Below, one piece after another: positions 7,621 through 17,254 of a stretch of 64,000 bases of DNA; the stretch's first letter is position 1; each line of letters opens with the position of its first letter. Both the position numbers and the translations under genes were made by a program. The notes beneath the pieces were generated by a model, which was given only the letters and a program-made list of their open reading frames with translations, ran no database searches and had not been told where the DNA came from. Source of the stretch: Flavisolibacter tropicus (GTDB taxonomy: Bacteria; Bacteroidota; Bacteroidia; Chitinophagales; Chitinophagaceae). The stretch spans positions 2,724,001 to 2,788,000 of the forward strand of contig NZ_CP011390.1 in NCBI RefSeq assembly GCF_001644645.1, read 5' to 3'.

Positions 7621-8826
7621 CTATTCGTTACCGCTGTCTGAATTATCCAGATCAAAGATCAGGGAGAAGCGGAGCGTATTTGATAATGGATTTTGGTTGC
7701 TGCCAGTACCACCAGAAGGAATCAGGTAGGAGAAGTTCAGGCCAAACACATTATACTTCAAACCAACACCTGTCGTGAAATAGCGGCGGTTACCCTTGGT
7801 TTTATCTTCAAAGAAATAACCGGCACGTACGGCAAACTGATTTGCATACCAGTATTCAGCACCTAATGAAACCTGGAACTCTTTAAATTCCTCACTAGCG
7901 CCTTCTGGTGCATCAGCAAAAGATTTGAACCAACTGCTTAATATACCTTGCTGACGGTATTCTTGAGCCTTTTTGGTATTGGCTTCCGCTACTGTCGGAT
8001 CGTTCCCAGGATTGGGGTCAAACTGAGGAGGAGTTGGTACCAATAACTTATTAAAGTCGGCACCAATAGTAAACTTGTTGCTTTCATCCAGTACACGGGT
8101 ATAGGTAGTACCAAAACCCAGGTTGGCAGGAATAAAGTCCTTTTGGTCTGCATTATTGGTATAAGCAATCTTTGAACCCAGGTTGGTTAAGGCCACACCG
8201 AATGACCAGCCTTGACCAGCTTCGTTTTGACGGTTGTGGTAAAACCCTAAATCAGCTGCAACAGCATTACCGGGCTTATAGGTGGTACCACCGTTACCGG
8301 CATAACCCTGAGCCAGGTTAGAATTGATATATTTTAAACCCAGGCCAACACCGGTTCTATCAGAAAGTCTTCTGGAATAACCGATATCGATACCAAACTC
8401 ACGAGGACGACCCGTGCTACCAATATTTCCATTTTCATCGGTAAACTGGATATCGCCCAGGCTGAAATAACGTAAAGAACCAGAGATCGCCTGCAGATCG
8501 TCAAGCTTATAGTACCCCGACATAGAAGCCAGGTATACATCATTAACTAATTTTTTCAGCCATGGCGTGTAGGTTACGTTAATGCCACCCTTAATAGTAT
8601 TGAAAGGAACTTTACCCAAATTGAAATAGGAAGAACTGGCATCCGCGCTCGTAGCAATGGCCAGATCGCCCATACCACCAGCACGGGCATCGGGAGAAAT
8701 TCGTAAAAAGGGTACTGCAGTAGTTACAACGTTGATTTGGTCTTGTGCTTTAAGAGATACTCCACCAGTAAGAATTAGGGTAACGGCAGCCGTGAATCTA
8801 AAAGCTGATGCTCTCATCAATCTCAT
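7621..8826 (-). CDS. porV: Type IX secretion system outer-membrane protein PorV
   Basis: This is an outer-membrane beta-barrel protein of the FadL-like PorV family (about 401 residues from the chosen start). In type IX secretion PorV shuttles cargo from the SprA translocon to the PorU sortase complex. Evidence is the signal peptide (MRLMRASAF to SLKAQ), the N-terminal PFLRISPDARAGGMGD typical of PorV, and a rhythm of beta strands rich in Gly and Tyr to the C-terminal FSLIFDLDN. The start at 8826 is preferred over an in-frame upstream ATG at 8871 because it gives a proper signal peptide; 8817 is also possible. It lies 84 bp after porU. Confidence 0.88.
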   Translation of the reverse strand: MRLMRASAFRFTAAVTLILTGGVSLKAQDQINVVTTAVPFLRISPDARAGGMGDLAIATSADASSSYFNLGKVPFNTIKGGINVTYTPWLKKLVNDVYLASMSGYYKLDDLQAISGSLRYFSLGDIQFTDENGNIGSTGRPREFGIDIGYSRRLSDRTGVGLGLKYINSNLAQGYAGNGGTTYKPGNAVAADLGFYHNRQNEAGQGWSFGVALTNLGSKIAYTNNADQKDFIPANLGFGTTYTRVLDESNKFTIGADFNKLLVPTPPQFDPNPGNDPTVAEANTKKAQEYRQQGILSSWFKSFADAPEGASEEFKEFQVSLGAEYWYANQFAVRAGYFFEDKTKGNRRYFTTGVGLKYNVFGLNFSYLIPSGGTGSNQNPLSNTLRFSLIFDLDNSDSGNE

Positions 8827-8910
8827 GTATATATATTGTTTGTGAAAATATGGCGTTTTGCTTAGATGCAAAATAATCTGGTTTTTGGTTTATTTAGTCT
8901 TGGATTTTTA

Positions 8911-11900
8911 CTACAGTACTACTAGGCGCTGTAGTTTGTTAGCTTTCTTTCCATCAGCACTTCGAACAGTTAGGCGGTAAAGATAAACGCCACGGCTGAC
9001 TTTGTTACCAAAATCATCTTTACCGTCCCATTCTACTTCATTGGAACGATTACCGGCCGTATTTATTGTTCGCTTAAGCGTTTTTATCAATTTTCCGGCC
9101 ACACTATATATTTCCACAGTAGTATGTAAATCGATACCGGGTTTATTGTGTTCAAACCAAAAGACGGTTTTTGTAATAAAAGGGTTGGGATAGTTAAGAA
9201 CATGATCAAGTATTAGCTCTTCATTGTTTACCACCGTAAACTCCAATTGCGCCTCCCCGGAATTATTGACCACATCCCAGGCTTTTATATGAATGGTGTG
9301 GCGGCCAGGCGCCAGTTGGGGCAATTGAAAACGAACAGTCCCCTCCTGGTAGCTATCCAGCTTACTTTCATAATAATCATTCAAAATAAAATAAGTACGG
9401 TTGTCGCCGTCAAGAGTAGCTACTATGTCATGATCAATGCCACTAATACCGGTGTTGATACCGGAAGAATCGGCCAGATGCAACAATAAAACCGGCTGTT
9501 CATTTGTAATACTGCCATTTACAAAACGCTCATCATTAAGGTAAGCTTTAATGGCAGGCCCCTCTCTATCCATATTGCTGGTACTGCCAATGCCACCGAT
9601 GATAATATTTGTAGAAAAACCGCCCGCATCTTGCTGGTCGTCGTTAGCATAGAAACTTAACTTACCGGCGCCAAACTGGTAATTGATGTCCTTAGGCATG
9701 CGGAATGTTCCGGTAAAGCGCCCGCCGGTGGCCGTTACCTTCCCTTTGAAAAGAGTGGCGGTTTGGCTGGAAAACTCCATAACCGGACTGGCAGCATCAT
9801 TCCCTAAAGTAGAAACTGTCCGCGGCTTCTCATATAAAGAAAAGTACACTTGTCCATTAAAGCCAGACAACAGTGCACCCGTTCTGGATTGTACTTCTCC
9901 TTCTATGGTTACCTGCTCCGTAGCACGTAGGGTATCAGGGGTACTGGAAACAGCTTTGCTATTGATCTTAGTGGCCACCACGTTCATCTGCGGAAAGCCC
10001 AACCGCATGGCCGGATCACCCAAAAGCACAAACTTGCGGTTATTGATGATATCGCCACTGTTTTGGTAGGTATAGTTCTTCGCTGCCTGTACCGCTTGTC
10101 CCAAGGTTTTATAGTTTCCATCTGCATCTGGCTTTAGCGCAAACTGCAGGTAGTTATCATTCATGATCCGGTTGCTATTAGCAAATACGACACGGGTAGT
10201 GGTCATCAAGGCTATGGCACCGGTTTTAGGACGCACCAGCAGGTTTTCGCCTAATGCATGGATCAGCGGTTGATCAAAAGGGGCAAAATCGCAGGTGGCA
10301 GTAATATATAAGGGTAGTCGATGCTCGTTGTTGATCTCATTTACAATTTGCTGGTCCAGCACCACTTCTTCTGCCAGTCGCTGCCAACCGCCATGCCCAC
10401 TATAGTTCCAGATCAGCGTACCGTTATACAGCGCATTATTGATCGCCTGGTTAGCCTCTGGGTACCGCCCACCTGCAGCCGAACTTTCCTGCTTATAGGC
10501 ATCCAGGTAATATTTATAGGTATTGAACAAAGGCGCTACCGATGATGCCGTACTAGTCATGACTTCCGCATCCTGCACGTGCAGGTTTACATCCTCATCG
10601 TCAGCTACAAAACTCAGGTGCGTACGCCAGGGTCCAAAACCAGCCGGCGTGTGGTAGGCAATAACCTTGTCTACAAAATTGGCGGCCTCTTCTACCGACC
10701 GGGCAGGCACACGGCCAATACCAATATCCAGTTGATTCACCACTACGGTGCTATTAATATTCTCATGGTCATCCAAAAAACCAAAGAAATCATCGGCAAG
10801 GTGAGTGCCAATAGGATCCAGCGCATTTTCACTTTCATAGGTAGGAACAAAGTTGGTATTATTGGTAATGCGTGCCTTGTAATCAAAACTAGCCTTGCCA
10901 AAAAGAAGCAAATATTTTCCTCCATTATTCCAGGTAGCCTTATTCCGGTCGTAATACATTTTTACAAAATCACGGATAGCAACAGGATTTGGAATTCCTC
11001 CTGAGAACTCGTTATAGATCTGCTCTGTCGTTACAATTTTCGTTTTCAGTTTATTAAGCGTTTCATGGAATTGAGCCAACCGTTGGGCCTGCTGTACAAA
11101 TGCTGGGTACACTACCATCAGGTAATCAATATCAGAAATCGAATGCAGGTCCTGGTTAGGTATTCTACCTGCAGCTTTGGGTATTAAGAAACTGTTGCGA
11201 AAGGCGGCATATTCATGAAAACGGCGGGCATCGTTACTGAACTGCAAGATAGTTCCGGTTAGTGAAGCTGGCATTTTTACAGGGTTATAGGAGTCGCTGA
11301 CATCCCAAACCTGGGTAGCTGCGTCAGCACCTGCCAGCTTAAATTCTACAGCAGTAGTGCCATAGGTACTCCAATCCCTGAAGAAAAGCGCTGTATTGGC
11401 CGGCATTACCAATTGGCGGCGGTAAAACGCCTCAAACCAATTGATCCATCCCTGGGCATTGAAACCACCCGGCACGTACGTATAAGAAAGAGTTGCCGTA
11501 GCCTGGTTCAGTGTAGTAGCATCTACCTGCTGTACTTGTTGGGCAAAGGGATCATAAGGTGTGCTTCCTACTAAAGGAACTGCTATGTTTTGAAAGGAAG
11601 CATTATTGATAGCGGCTGTAAAACGACAGTTAACGCCAACTGAGCGGGCAGCTACGCTAGACGCCACCGTTAGTGGCATTCCTAAAACAGGATTCTCTAC
11701 TGGCAAAGAAAACGTCCTGGTCAATGAACGGCCGGGCATCCCGCTAAGCTCTTCACCATACCACTCTTTTCCGCTGGATAAAAAATTAACAGAGTCCAGT
11801 TCATGAAAATAGCGTTCATCAAAGCTCGTTAGGGTAGTAACAGGGGTAAAGCTAGCTGTTTGACCGGTCACCCGCTTGCCGGAGGTCCCTAAGGTTAGAA

Positions 11901-12336
11901 AATAAAAAACTTTATCGCTATAAATATTATTACGGTGAATAAAACGACGGGCAATGGTATCGGCCTGCCAGGTATGCGGCCCTGTAGAATAAAACAAAAT
12001 ATAATCGTTACCATTTAATACCCCATCGCCGCCATCAACCACCTCAATGGCTAGTTCCTCTAAATCATCCTGGTAAGTTTCCTGGTTAGATTCAGGTAGT
12101 AACACTTCTTTTTTTCCAAAAAGTCGAATCTGGTTAGAAGGTATAGATCCGGTAAGTCCAAGTGAAGACAGAAAGGAAAGATCCATTTTGTAAATGCCTT
12201 GCTGCTCCACTTCTATTTTATACCAGCTGCCCGAAGCCAGGACACTATGCGCCTGATAAACTCTTTGGCCATGCATGCGAGCAGAAAAGCCACACAACGC
12301 ACTGATTATCAAAGCACTTTTAAGACAATTTCTCAT
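8911..12336 (-). CDS. porU: Type IX secretion system sortase PorU
   Basis: This large gingipain-like C25 cysteine peptidase (1141 residues from the start at 12336) cleaves the sorting domains of type IX cargo at the cell surface. A signal peptide covers about residues 1-24, ending near ARMHGQ. The catalytic pair is visible as NYSGHGG with His648 and ITATCDF with Cys682. The C-terminus (about 1050-1141) resembles a type A sorting domain, with LNYPNPF and GNKVSRGVYLYRL. A longer start at 12357 is possible but weakens the signal peptide. Transcription runs into porV; gldJ is divergent 200 bp away. Confidence 0.9.
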   Translation of the reverse strand: MRNCLKSALIISALCGFSARMHGQRVYQAHSVLASGSWYKIEVEQQGIYKMDLSFLSSLGLTGSIPSNQIRLFGKKEVLLPESNQETYQDDLEELAIEVVDGGDGVLNGNDYILFYSTGPHTWQADTIARRFIHRNNIYSDKVFYFLTLGTSGKRVTGQTASFTPVTTLTSFDERYFHELDSVNFLSSGKEWYGEELSGMPGRSLTRTFSLPVENPVLGMPLTVASSVAARSVGVNCRFTAAINNASFQNIAVPLVGSTPYDPFAQQVQQVDATTLNQATATLSYTYVPGGFNAQGWINWFEAFYRRQLVMPANTALFFRDWSTYGTTAVEFKLAGADAATQVWDVSDSYNPVKMPASLTGTILQFSNDARRFHEYAAFRNSFLIPKAAGRIPNQDLHSISDIDYLMVVYPAFVQQAQRLAQFHETLNKLKTKIVTTEQIYNEFSGGIPNPVAIRDFVKMYYDRNKATWNNGGKYLLLFGKASFDYKARITNNTNFVPTYESENALDPIGTHLADDFFGFLDDHENINSTVVVNQLDIGIGRVPARSVEEAANFVDKVIAYHTPAGFGPWRTHLSFVADDEDVNLHVQDAEVMTSTASSVAPLFNTYKYYLDAYKQESSAAGGRYPEANQAINNALYNGTLIWNYSGHGGWQRLAEEVVLDQQIVNEINNEHRLPLYITATCDFAPFDQPLIHALGENLLVRPKTGAIALMTTTRVVFANSNRIMNDNYLQFALKPDADGNYKTLGQAVQAAKNYTYQNSGDIINNRKFVLLGDPAMRLGFPQMNVVATKINSKAVSSTPDTLRATEQVTIEGEVQSRTGALLSGFNGQVYFSLYEKPRTVSTLGNDAASPVMEFSSQTATLFKGKVTATGGRFTGTFRMPKDINYQFGAGKLSFYANDDQQDAGGFSTNIIIGGIGSTSNMDREGPAIKAYLNDERFVNGSITNEQPVLLLHLADSSGINTGISGIDHDIVATLDGDNRTYFILNDYYESKLDSYQEGTVRFQLPQLAPGRHTIHIKAWDVVNNSGEAQLEFTVVNNEELILDHVLNYPNPFITKTVFWFEHNKPGIDLHTTVEIYSVAGKLIKTLKRTINTAGNRSNEVEWDGKDDFGNKVSRGVYLYRLTVRSADGKKANKLQRLVVL

Positions 12337-12536
12337 AAGATTTGGAAGGAGATACACGAAAAAGAGAATTCCTTATGGTTTTCTGGACAAACTTTCTATA
12401 TTCGCATACTTTGTTTAGAAAACTAATGTTTTATAACAATAATTAACCTTTTGCGGCGTTAAAGTTATTCGAAACATAGTTTTAAACAAAGCCACATGTA
12501 CCCCATGTGTCCTTGAAAGACTAAAACAGCAGCAGC

Positions 12537-14090
12537 ATGCAAATGAAAAATTTTGTAATCCTATTATCCTCGGCCGTATTCTTAGCGTCCTGTAAGAATG
12601 GCCTCCCCTTCATCGGCAAAAAGAAACATGAGAAATCCGACGTAACCGGTTGGAACTACAATGACAAAAACATGGGTGGTTACCAGGTTGCCAAGTCGAA
12701 AGATCAGGCTACCGGACCAGGTCTTGTATTTGTTCAGGGTGGTACCTTCACTATGGGCCAAACAGAAGAAGACGTTATGGGCGACTGGAACAACATTCCC
12801 CGCCGTGTAACCGTACCATCTTTCTACATGGACCGTACAGAGGTTGCCAACGTTCACTACCGTGAATACATTCACTGGTTAGACCGCATCTTCCCTGTAG
12901 AAGATGATCCAAACAACAAAAAGATCATGGATGCTGCTTTACCAGATACGTTAGTTTGGCGTAGCGAGCTTAGCTACAACGAACCACTGGAAGAATACTA
13001 CTTCCGTCACCCAGGCTTTAACGACTATCCTGTAGTAGGTGTGAGCTGGAGACAAGCGTACGACTTCTGTCTTTGGAGAAGCGACCGTGTGAACGAAGGC
13101 ATCATGATGCAAAAAGGCTACATCGCTAAACAAGGTATTCAAGGACAACAACAAGAAAATAACTTTACTACTAAGTCTTACCTGTTAGGTCTTTACCAGG
13201 CACAGCCCGGTAAGCCAGGCAAAGGCAATAAATTGACAAATGCTCAAGGTGCACCACGCAACGTTACAATGGAAGATGGTATCCTGCAACCAGATTACCG
13301 CCTGCCATTTGAAGCGGAGTGGGAATATGCTGCCTACGGTTTGATCAACCAAAACCCTCGTCCTTCTACTAAAGAAGGTAAGCGTGGTGAGGAGTTACAA
13401 GGTAACAAACAAGTATATCCTTGGACACACAACATGAACTCTAGCGGCTTACGTGATACGAAACACGGTAGCTGGCAAGGTCAGTTCCTGGCCAACTTCA
13501 AAAGAGGTTCTGGCGATAACATGGGGGTAGCTGGTGGCTTGAACGACCGCGCTGTTTATACCGCTCCTGTTAAGTCTTTCTATCCTAACGGTTTCGGTAT
13601 CTACAACATGGCAGGTAACGTAAGCGAGTGGGTATCTGACGTTTACCGTCCGTTAACGGGCCTTGATGCTGATGATGTTTCTCCTTATCGTGGTAACAAA
13701 TACATGAAGTTGTACAAAAATGCCAACGGTGAAGCTGAAATCGATAGCATGGGTCGTGTGAAAATGGAAGCAGTTACTGATGCTGAAAGCAAAAGCCGTC
13801 GTAACTACCAACGTGGTAACGTGATCAACTTCCTGGATGGCGACTCTACTTCACAAGCATCTTATGGCTACGGTATCACTACCTTGGTTAGCGATAAATC
13901 AAGAGTTTACAAAGGTGGTAGCTGGAACGACCGCGCTTACTGGTTAAGCCCTGGTACCCGCCGCTACTTAGAAGAAGATCAATCAAGCAGCACAATTGGT
14001 TTCCGTTGCGCTATGGACCGTATGGGTAGCCCAGAAGGTAACAAACGCAAAACCGGTAACTTCTGGAGAAGCAAAAAACAAAAGAGATAA
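12537..14090 (+). CDS. gldJ: Gliding motility / T9SS lipoprotein GldJ
   Basis: This lipoprotein of 517 residues has a lipobox around LASC (Cys19) and a formylglycine-generating-enzyme (FGE-sulfatase/SUMF1) fold over about residues 60-500. Typical SUMF blocks are visible: FVQGGTFTMGQTEED near the start, YPVVGVSWRQAYDFCLWR, LPFEAEWEYAA, GNVSEWVSDVY, and SSTIGFRCAM at the end. GldJ is needed for gliding and for stabilising GldK in Flavobacterium. The choice of GldJ over GldK rests on neighbourhood, because gldJ-porU-porV is a known arrangement. A second ATG two codons downstream gives MKNFVILL. A strong terminator follows. Confidence 0.85.
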   Translation: MQMKNFVILLSSAVFLASCKNGLPFIGKKKHEKSDVTGWNYNDKNMGGYQVAKSKDQATGPGLVFVQGGTFTMGQTEEDVMGDWNNIPRRVTVPSFYMDRTEVANVHYREYIHWLDRIFPVEDDPNNKKIMDAALPDTLVWRSELSYNEPLEEYYFRHPGFNDYPVVGVSWRQAYDFCLWRSDRVNEGIMMQKGYIAKQGIQGQQQENNFTTKSYLLGLYQAQPGKPGKGNKLTNAQGAPRNVTMEDGILQPDYRLPFEAEWEYAAYGLINQNPRPSTKEGKRGEELQGNKQVYPWTHNMNSSGLRDTKHGSWQGQFLANFKRGSGDNMGVAGGLNDRAVYTAPVKSFYPNGFGIYNMAGNVSEWVSDVYRPLTGLDADDVSPYRGNKYMKLYKNANGEAEIDSMGRVKMEAVTDAESKSRRNYQRGNVINFLDGDSTSQASYGYGITTLVSDKSRVYKGGSWNDRAYWLSPGTRRYLEEDQSSSTIGFRCAMDRMGSPEGNKRKTGNFWRSKKQKR

Positions 14091-14111
14091 GATTCTCTTC
14101 AACTTATACCA

Positions 14112-14139
14112 AGCCCCGCACACCGCGGGGCTTTTTTTT
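14112..14139 (+). terminator. Rho-independent terminator after gldJ
   Basis: The perfect 8-bp GC-rich stem AGCCCCGC/GCGGGGCT has a 5-nt loop and is followed by a run of eight T. It lies 21 bp after the gldJ stop. Confidence 0.92.
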
Positions 14140-14331
14140 GACCGCAGATTACGATGGATTTGTTGGATTAACAGGATTACCTGTTTCATTACACAACTCC
14201 TTATCTACCCCACTGAATGATGACTGAGCCTAAGATCAAAACTGTCATCTGTCATCTATCGACAGTCATCACGCTCTCACCAACTTGATCCTTGTTCCTT
14301 AATCTTGAAACCTTAAACCTCTATTACCCCT

Positions 14332-14339
14332 TACTTTTG
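14332..14339 (+). promoter_or_regulatory. Candidate -7 box (TACTTTTG) for murF
   Basis: TACTTTTG matches TAnnTTTG and ends 5 nt before the murF ATG, so the transcript is predicted to be leaderless or nearly so. A TTG lies at 14305-14307, a little further upstream than the usual -33 spacing. Confidence 0.5.
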
Positions 14340-14344
14340 TAGCT

Positions 14345-15625
14345 ATGAATATTGAAAGCCTTTATTCCATATATAAACAATATCCTTCTATACAAACAGA
14401 TACCCGGAAGCTGAAAACCCGCGATCTTTACTTTGGCCTGAAAGGACCCAATTTTAATGGCAATGCCTTTGCGCAGCAGGCACTGGATGCCGGAGCGGCA
14501 TATGCCATCATTGATGAAGCAGACTACCTAATCAATGATAGAACCATTCTGGTTGATGATGTACTGGACACGTTGCAGCAATTAGCTAAACACCATCGGC
14601 AGCAACTGAATATTCCATTTATTGCAATTACAGGCTCAAATGGAAAAACCACCACCAAGGAATTGATCCACGCAGTACTGTCTTCTTCATTTGCAACCTA
14701 TACCACGGAAGGCAATCTGAATAATCATATAGGTGTACCCTTAACGATCTTAAAGATCAAAGAGGACGCACAAATGGCGGTTATTGAAATGGGCGCCAAC
14801 CACCAACAGGAAATTGCTTCTTATTGCCGGATAGCGCTACCCACTCATGGCCTGATCACCAACTGCGGCAAGGCACACCTGGAAGGCTTTGGTGGAGAGG
14901 AAGGCGTACGTAAAGGCAAAGGCGAATTGTTTGACTACCTAAGAGCCAACAATGGAATGGCATTTATCATGTCGGACTACCCCTACCTGCAAGAGATGAG
15001 CCAGGGTATTCCAACTATTTACAAATACGGCACAAAGGAAGGCGATGTTATAGGCAACACATTAGCCTCTGATCCCTTCTTAGAAGTAGGATTTACAAAA
15101 GGACTGGGAGGCACAATAACCACCCAATTAGTAGGCAGTTATAACCTGCCCAACGTTCTGGCAGCTGTAGCCTTAGGAAAATTCTTTTCAGTAACCGATG
15201 ATAAGATCAAAGCGTCTATTGAGGCCTATACACCTACCAATAGCCGTTCACAGTTGGTAAAAAAAGGCACTAATCAAATTATAGTAGATGCTTACAACGC
15301 CAATCCTAGCAGCATGAAGCTAGCCATAGAAAACTTTGCCAAGGCCAAAGAAGACAACAAGATATTGGTCTTAGGCGCCATGGCCGAGCTAGGCGCTGAT
15401 AGCCTTCAAGAGCACCAGCAGATTGTAGCCGAAATAGAGAAATATCCCTGGAAGCAAGTGATCTTAGTAGGTGGCGACTTTCTAAAAATAAAACATAATT
15501 TCTTGAGCTTTACATCCGCTGAAGAAGCAGGCCAGTGGCTGCAAAACCAACACATCAACCATTCCTACTTGTTGGTAAAGGGTTCGCGGAGCACTGGCAT
15601 GGAAAAAGCACTTGCTTACTTGTAA
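14345..15625 (+). CDS. murF: UDP-N-acetylmuramoyl-tripeptide--D-alanyl-D-alanine ligase
   Basis: This 426-residue cytoplasmic Mur ligase adds D-Ala-D-Ala to the UDP-MurNAc-tripeptide, the last soluble step of peptidoglycan precursor synthesis. The ATP-binding P-loop is ITGSNGKTTTKE (about residues 99-110). The central-domain motifs AVIEMGANH and ITNCGKAHLEGFG follow, and the C-terminal domain begins around VDAYNANPSSMK, with LGAMAELG after it. The N-terminal domain has the substrate motif DTRKLKTRDLYFGLKG. Length is slightly short but complete. It lies downstream of gldJ with its own promoter-like box, a neighbourhood common in Bacteroidota. Confidence 0.94.
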   Translation: MNIESLYSIYKQYPSIQTDTRKLKTRDLYFGLKGPNFNGNAFAQQALDAGAAYAIIDEADYLINDRTILVDDVLDTLQQLAKHHRQQLNIPFIAITGSNGKTTTKELIHAVLSSSFATYTTEGNLNNHIGVPLTILKIKEDAQMAVIEMGANHQQEIASYCRIALPTHGLITNCGKAHLEGFGGEEGVRKGKGELFDYLRANNGMAFIMSDYPYLQEMSQGIPTIYKYGTKEGDVIGNTLASDPFLEVGFTKGLGGTITTQLVGSYNLPNVLAAVALGKFFSVTDDKIKASIEAYTPTNSRSQLVKKGTNQIIVDAYNANPSSMKLAIENFAKAKEDNKILVLGAMAELGADSLQEHQQIVAEIEKYPWKQVILVGGDFLKIKHNFLSFTSAEEAGQWLQNQHINHSYLLVKGSRSTGMEKALAYL

Positions 15626-15629
15626 TACC

Positions 15630-16085
15630 ATGAAAGAAGAAAAGCCAACCAGATCTTACCTGGCGTCAACGTTTAGCTGTTATTGCCCACGTTGCCGCCA
15701 AGGCAAGCTTTTTAAACACAAACTTTCAGTAAAGCCTAAACGCAATTTGGAAATGTACACTAACTGCGTACAGTGCGGACAACCAACTGAAATAGAAGTG
15801 GGCTTTTATTATGGCACCAGTTACGTAAGCTATGTTTTTGGTGTAGCACTTAGCGTTACCACGTTTCTTTTATGGTGGCTAATCATTGGGGTTTCGTTTA
15901 CGGATAACCGCTTTCTGTATTGGATAGCTTTCAACACGCTGCTACTTGTGGGCCTTCAGCCTTGGCTGATGCGCTTTTCCCGCAGTTTATGGATCTCCTG
16001 GTTTGTTTCCTATGATCCCCATTGGAGGGAAAATCCGCCAGAAGATTTAGGCCGCACCAATGACGCCCAAATGAACAATTGGTGA
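15630..16085 (+). CDS. DUF983 zinc-ribbon membrane protein
   Basis: This 151-residue protein has an N-terminal zinc-ribbon-like region (CYCPRCRQG and, ~33 residues later, NCVQCGQ) followed by two transmembrane helices over about residues 60-110. GFYYGTSYVSY just before the first helix is a DUF983 hallmark. The start at 15630 (MKEEKPTRS) places the gene 4 bp after murF; the in-frame codon upstream would overlap murF. The function of DUF983 is unknown. Close coupling to murF suggests co-expression with envelope synthesis. Confidence 0.85.
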   Translation: MKEEKPTRSYLASTFSCYCPRCRQGKLFKHKLSVKPKRNLEMYTNCVQCGQPTEIEVGFYYGTSYVSYVFGVALSVTTFLLWWLIIGVSFTDNRFLYWIAFNTLLLVGLQPWLMRFSRSLWISWFVSYDPHWRENPPEDLGRTNDAQMNNW

Positions 16086-16196
16086 GCCTATCTACAAGAA
16101 TGCATTAGAATATAATTAACTCGCTCATTATTGAATGAAACCAGCCTTTACGGCACAACTTTAGCTCCCTTTCAGTTCCACTTCAAAAGCAGGGTT

Positions 16197-16418
16197 ATGC
16201 AGCAGATTAAAGCAATTAGAAGAATAGGTAGTGTTTTGGGATTAATCCTTTGCGCCGTTGTATCGTTCGCTCAGGAAAAGTCTGAAGAAATTGATGTCAC
16301 CATCAATAAAGATGATAGCCACATATGGTATACCTCTCCCTGGGTATGGATCGTTGGCTCCATTGTATTTATACTGTTGCTATTAGCCGTATTGAGAGGA
16401 ACAGAGAAAAGAGGGTAA
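16197..16418 (+). CDS. Small membrane protein, unknown function
   Basis: This 73-residue protein has an N-terminal hydrophobic segment ending in VVSFAQ, which could be a cleaved signal peptide, and a second hydrophobic helix (VWIVGSIVFILLLLAVLR) close to the C-terminus. Between them is a short acidic loop (EKSEEIDVTINKDDSHIWY). The start at 16197 is chosen because the signal-like segment begins directly after it; an in-frame ATG at 16131 is further away. Similar short proteins occur in Bacteroidota. I cannot assign a role. Confidence 0.6.
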   Translation: MQQIKAIRRIGSVLGLILCAVVSFAQEKSEEIDVTINKDDSHIWYTSPWVWIVGSIVFILLLLAVLRGTEKRG

Positions 16419-16423
16419 GAAAA

Positions 16424-16478
16424 GTTTAAAGTTGGCTGACATACAGAGCAGAGGCACCGTATTCAAACAACTTTAAAC
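16424..16478. terminator. Inverted repeat at convergent junction (possible bidirectional terminator)
   Basis: GTTTAAAGTTG at 16424-16434 pairs exactly with CAACTTTAAAC at 16468-16478 across a 33-nt loop. It lies between the convergent small membrane protein and queE genes. There is no clear T-run, so terminator activity is uncertain. Confidence 0.4.
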
Positions 16479-16506
16479 CTCAAACTTTAATCTTTAAACC
16501 TCCCCA

Positions 16507-17223
16507 CTATTCCACATTCAATATCTTATGCGTCTGTACCGACACTCGCCACTGCGGATGCGCCAAAGCCGTTTCTATCGCCATCTTTCGAGCCTCTTGC
16601 AAACGCGCGCCATCTTCTGGCTGCAACCACAAGAGCGGCAATGTGTGGTTATGTATTTTATTAATACGTTGAAGTCCTACAAAAGCATCAAAATCTTCCG
16701 GTTTATAATCGGGCACCACTAGCTTCAGTTCATCAAAGAACTCCAGTTGTAATTGTGGCACAGCTAACTTGGGGCTGCACACAATCCAATCAGGCGCCTC
16801 TAGCTTTTCAGCTTTCGGATCCCAGCAGCGCTCAGCTAGAGATAAAGTCCCATTAGTTTCAATAGCTATAAAGTAACCAGCTTTGTGCAAAGCCTTTACT
16901 AAGGTATAATCCAATTGCATTAGAGGTTCCCCACCAGTAATTACACAAAAGCGCACATCACCACCTACCTTTTGCATGGCAGCCGCTAATGCTTCTGCCG
17001 TATAATCCTGGCTACCTTCTTTGGTAAAATCAGTATCGCACCAAAGCGGGCAACTGCCTCCATTGCGTTCAGCATCCCGCTGACGCGTTTGTTCATAGCC
17101 CGACCACATATTGCAGCCTACCAGGCGCACAAATACAGCCGGACGGCCGGCAAACAATCCTTCCCCTTGCAGGGTTTTCCAAATCGCTTTTACACGATAC
17201 TTACTTTCTTGATGTTGATTCAC
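16507..17223 (-). CDS. queE: 7-carboxy-7-deazaguanine synthase QueE (radical SAM)
   Basis: This 238-residue radical SAM enzyme rearranges 6-carboxytetrahydropterin to 7-carboxy-7-deazaguanine in the preQ1 pathway. Visible features are the substrate-side motif WKTLQGEGLFAGRPAVFVR, the cluster region beginning GCNMWSG and ending CPLWCDTDF, and the glycine-rich SAM motif VITGGEPLMQ. The three cluster cysteines are spaced C-x20-C-x3-C rather than the classical C-x3-C-x2-C, a lengthened loop known in some QueE. The start is a GTG at 17223: an in-frame stop lies four codons upstream and no ATG is available. It follows queC by 31 bp. Confidence 0.93.
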   Translation of the reverse strand: MNQHQESKYRVKAIWKTLQGEGLFAGRPAVFVRLVGCNMWSGYEQTRQRDAERNGGSCPLWCDTDFTKEGSQDYTAEALAAAMQKVGGDVRFCVITGGEPLMQLDYTLVKALHKAGYFIAIETNGTLSLAERCWDPKAEKLEAPDWIVCSPKLAVPQLQLEFFDELKLVVPDYKPEDFDAFVGLQRINKIHNHTLPLLWLQPEDGARLQEARKMAIETALAHPQWRVSVQTHKILNVE

Positions 17224-17254
17224 GGTTCTATTCTATTTTATCCTATTCACTTAA

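Noticed and set aside
12537..14090. GldK instead of GldJ
   Set aside because: Both share the SUMF fold, but GldK sits with gldLMN, which are absent, while gldJ normally adjoins porU.
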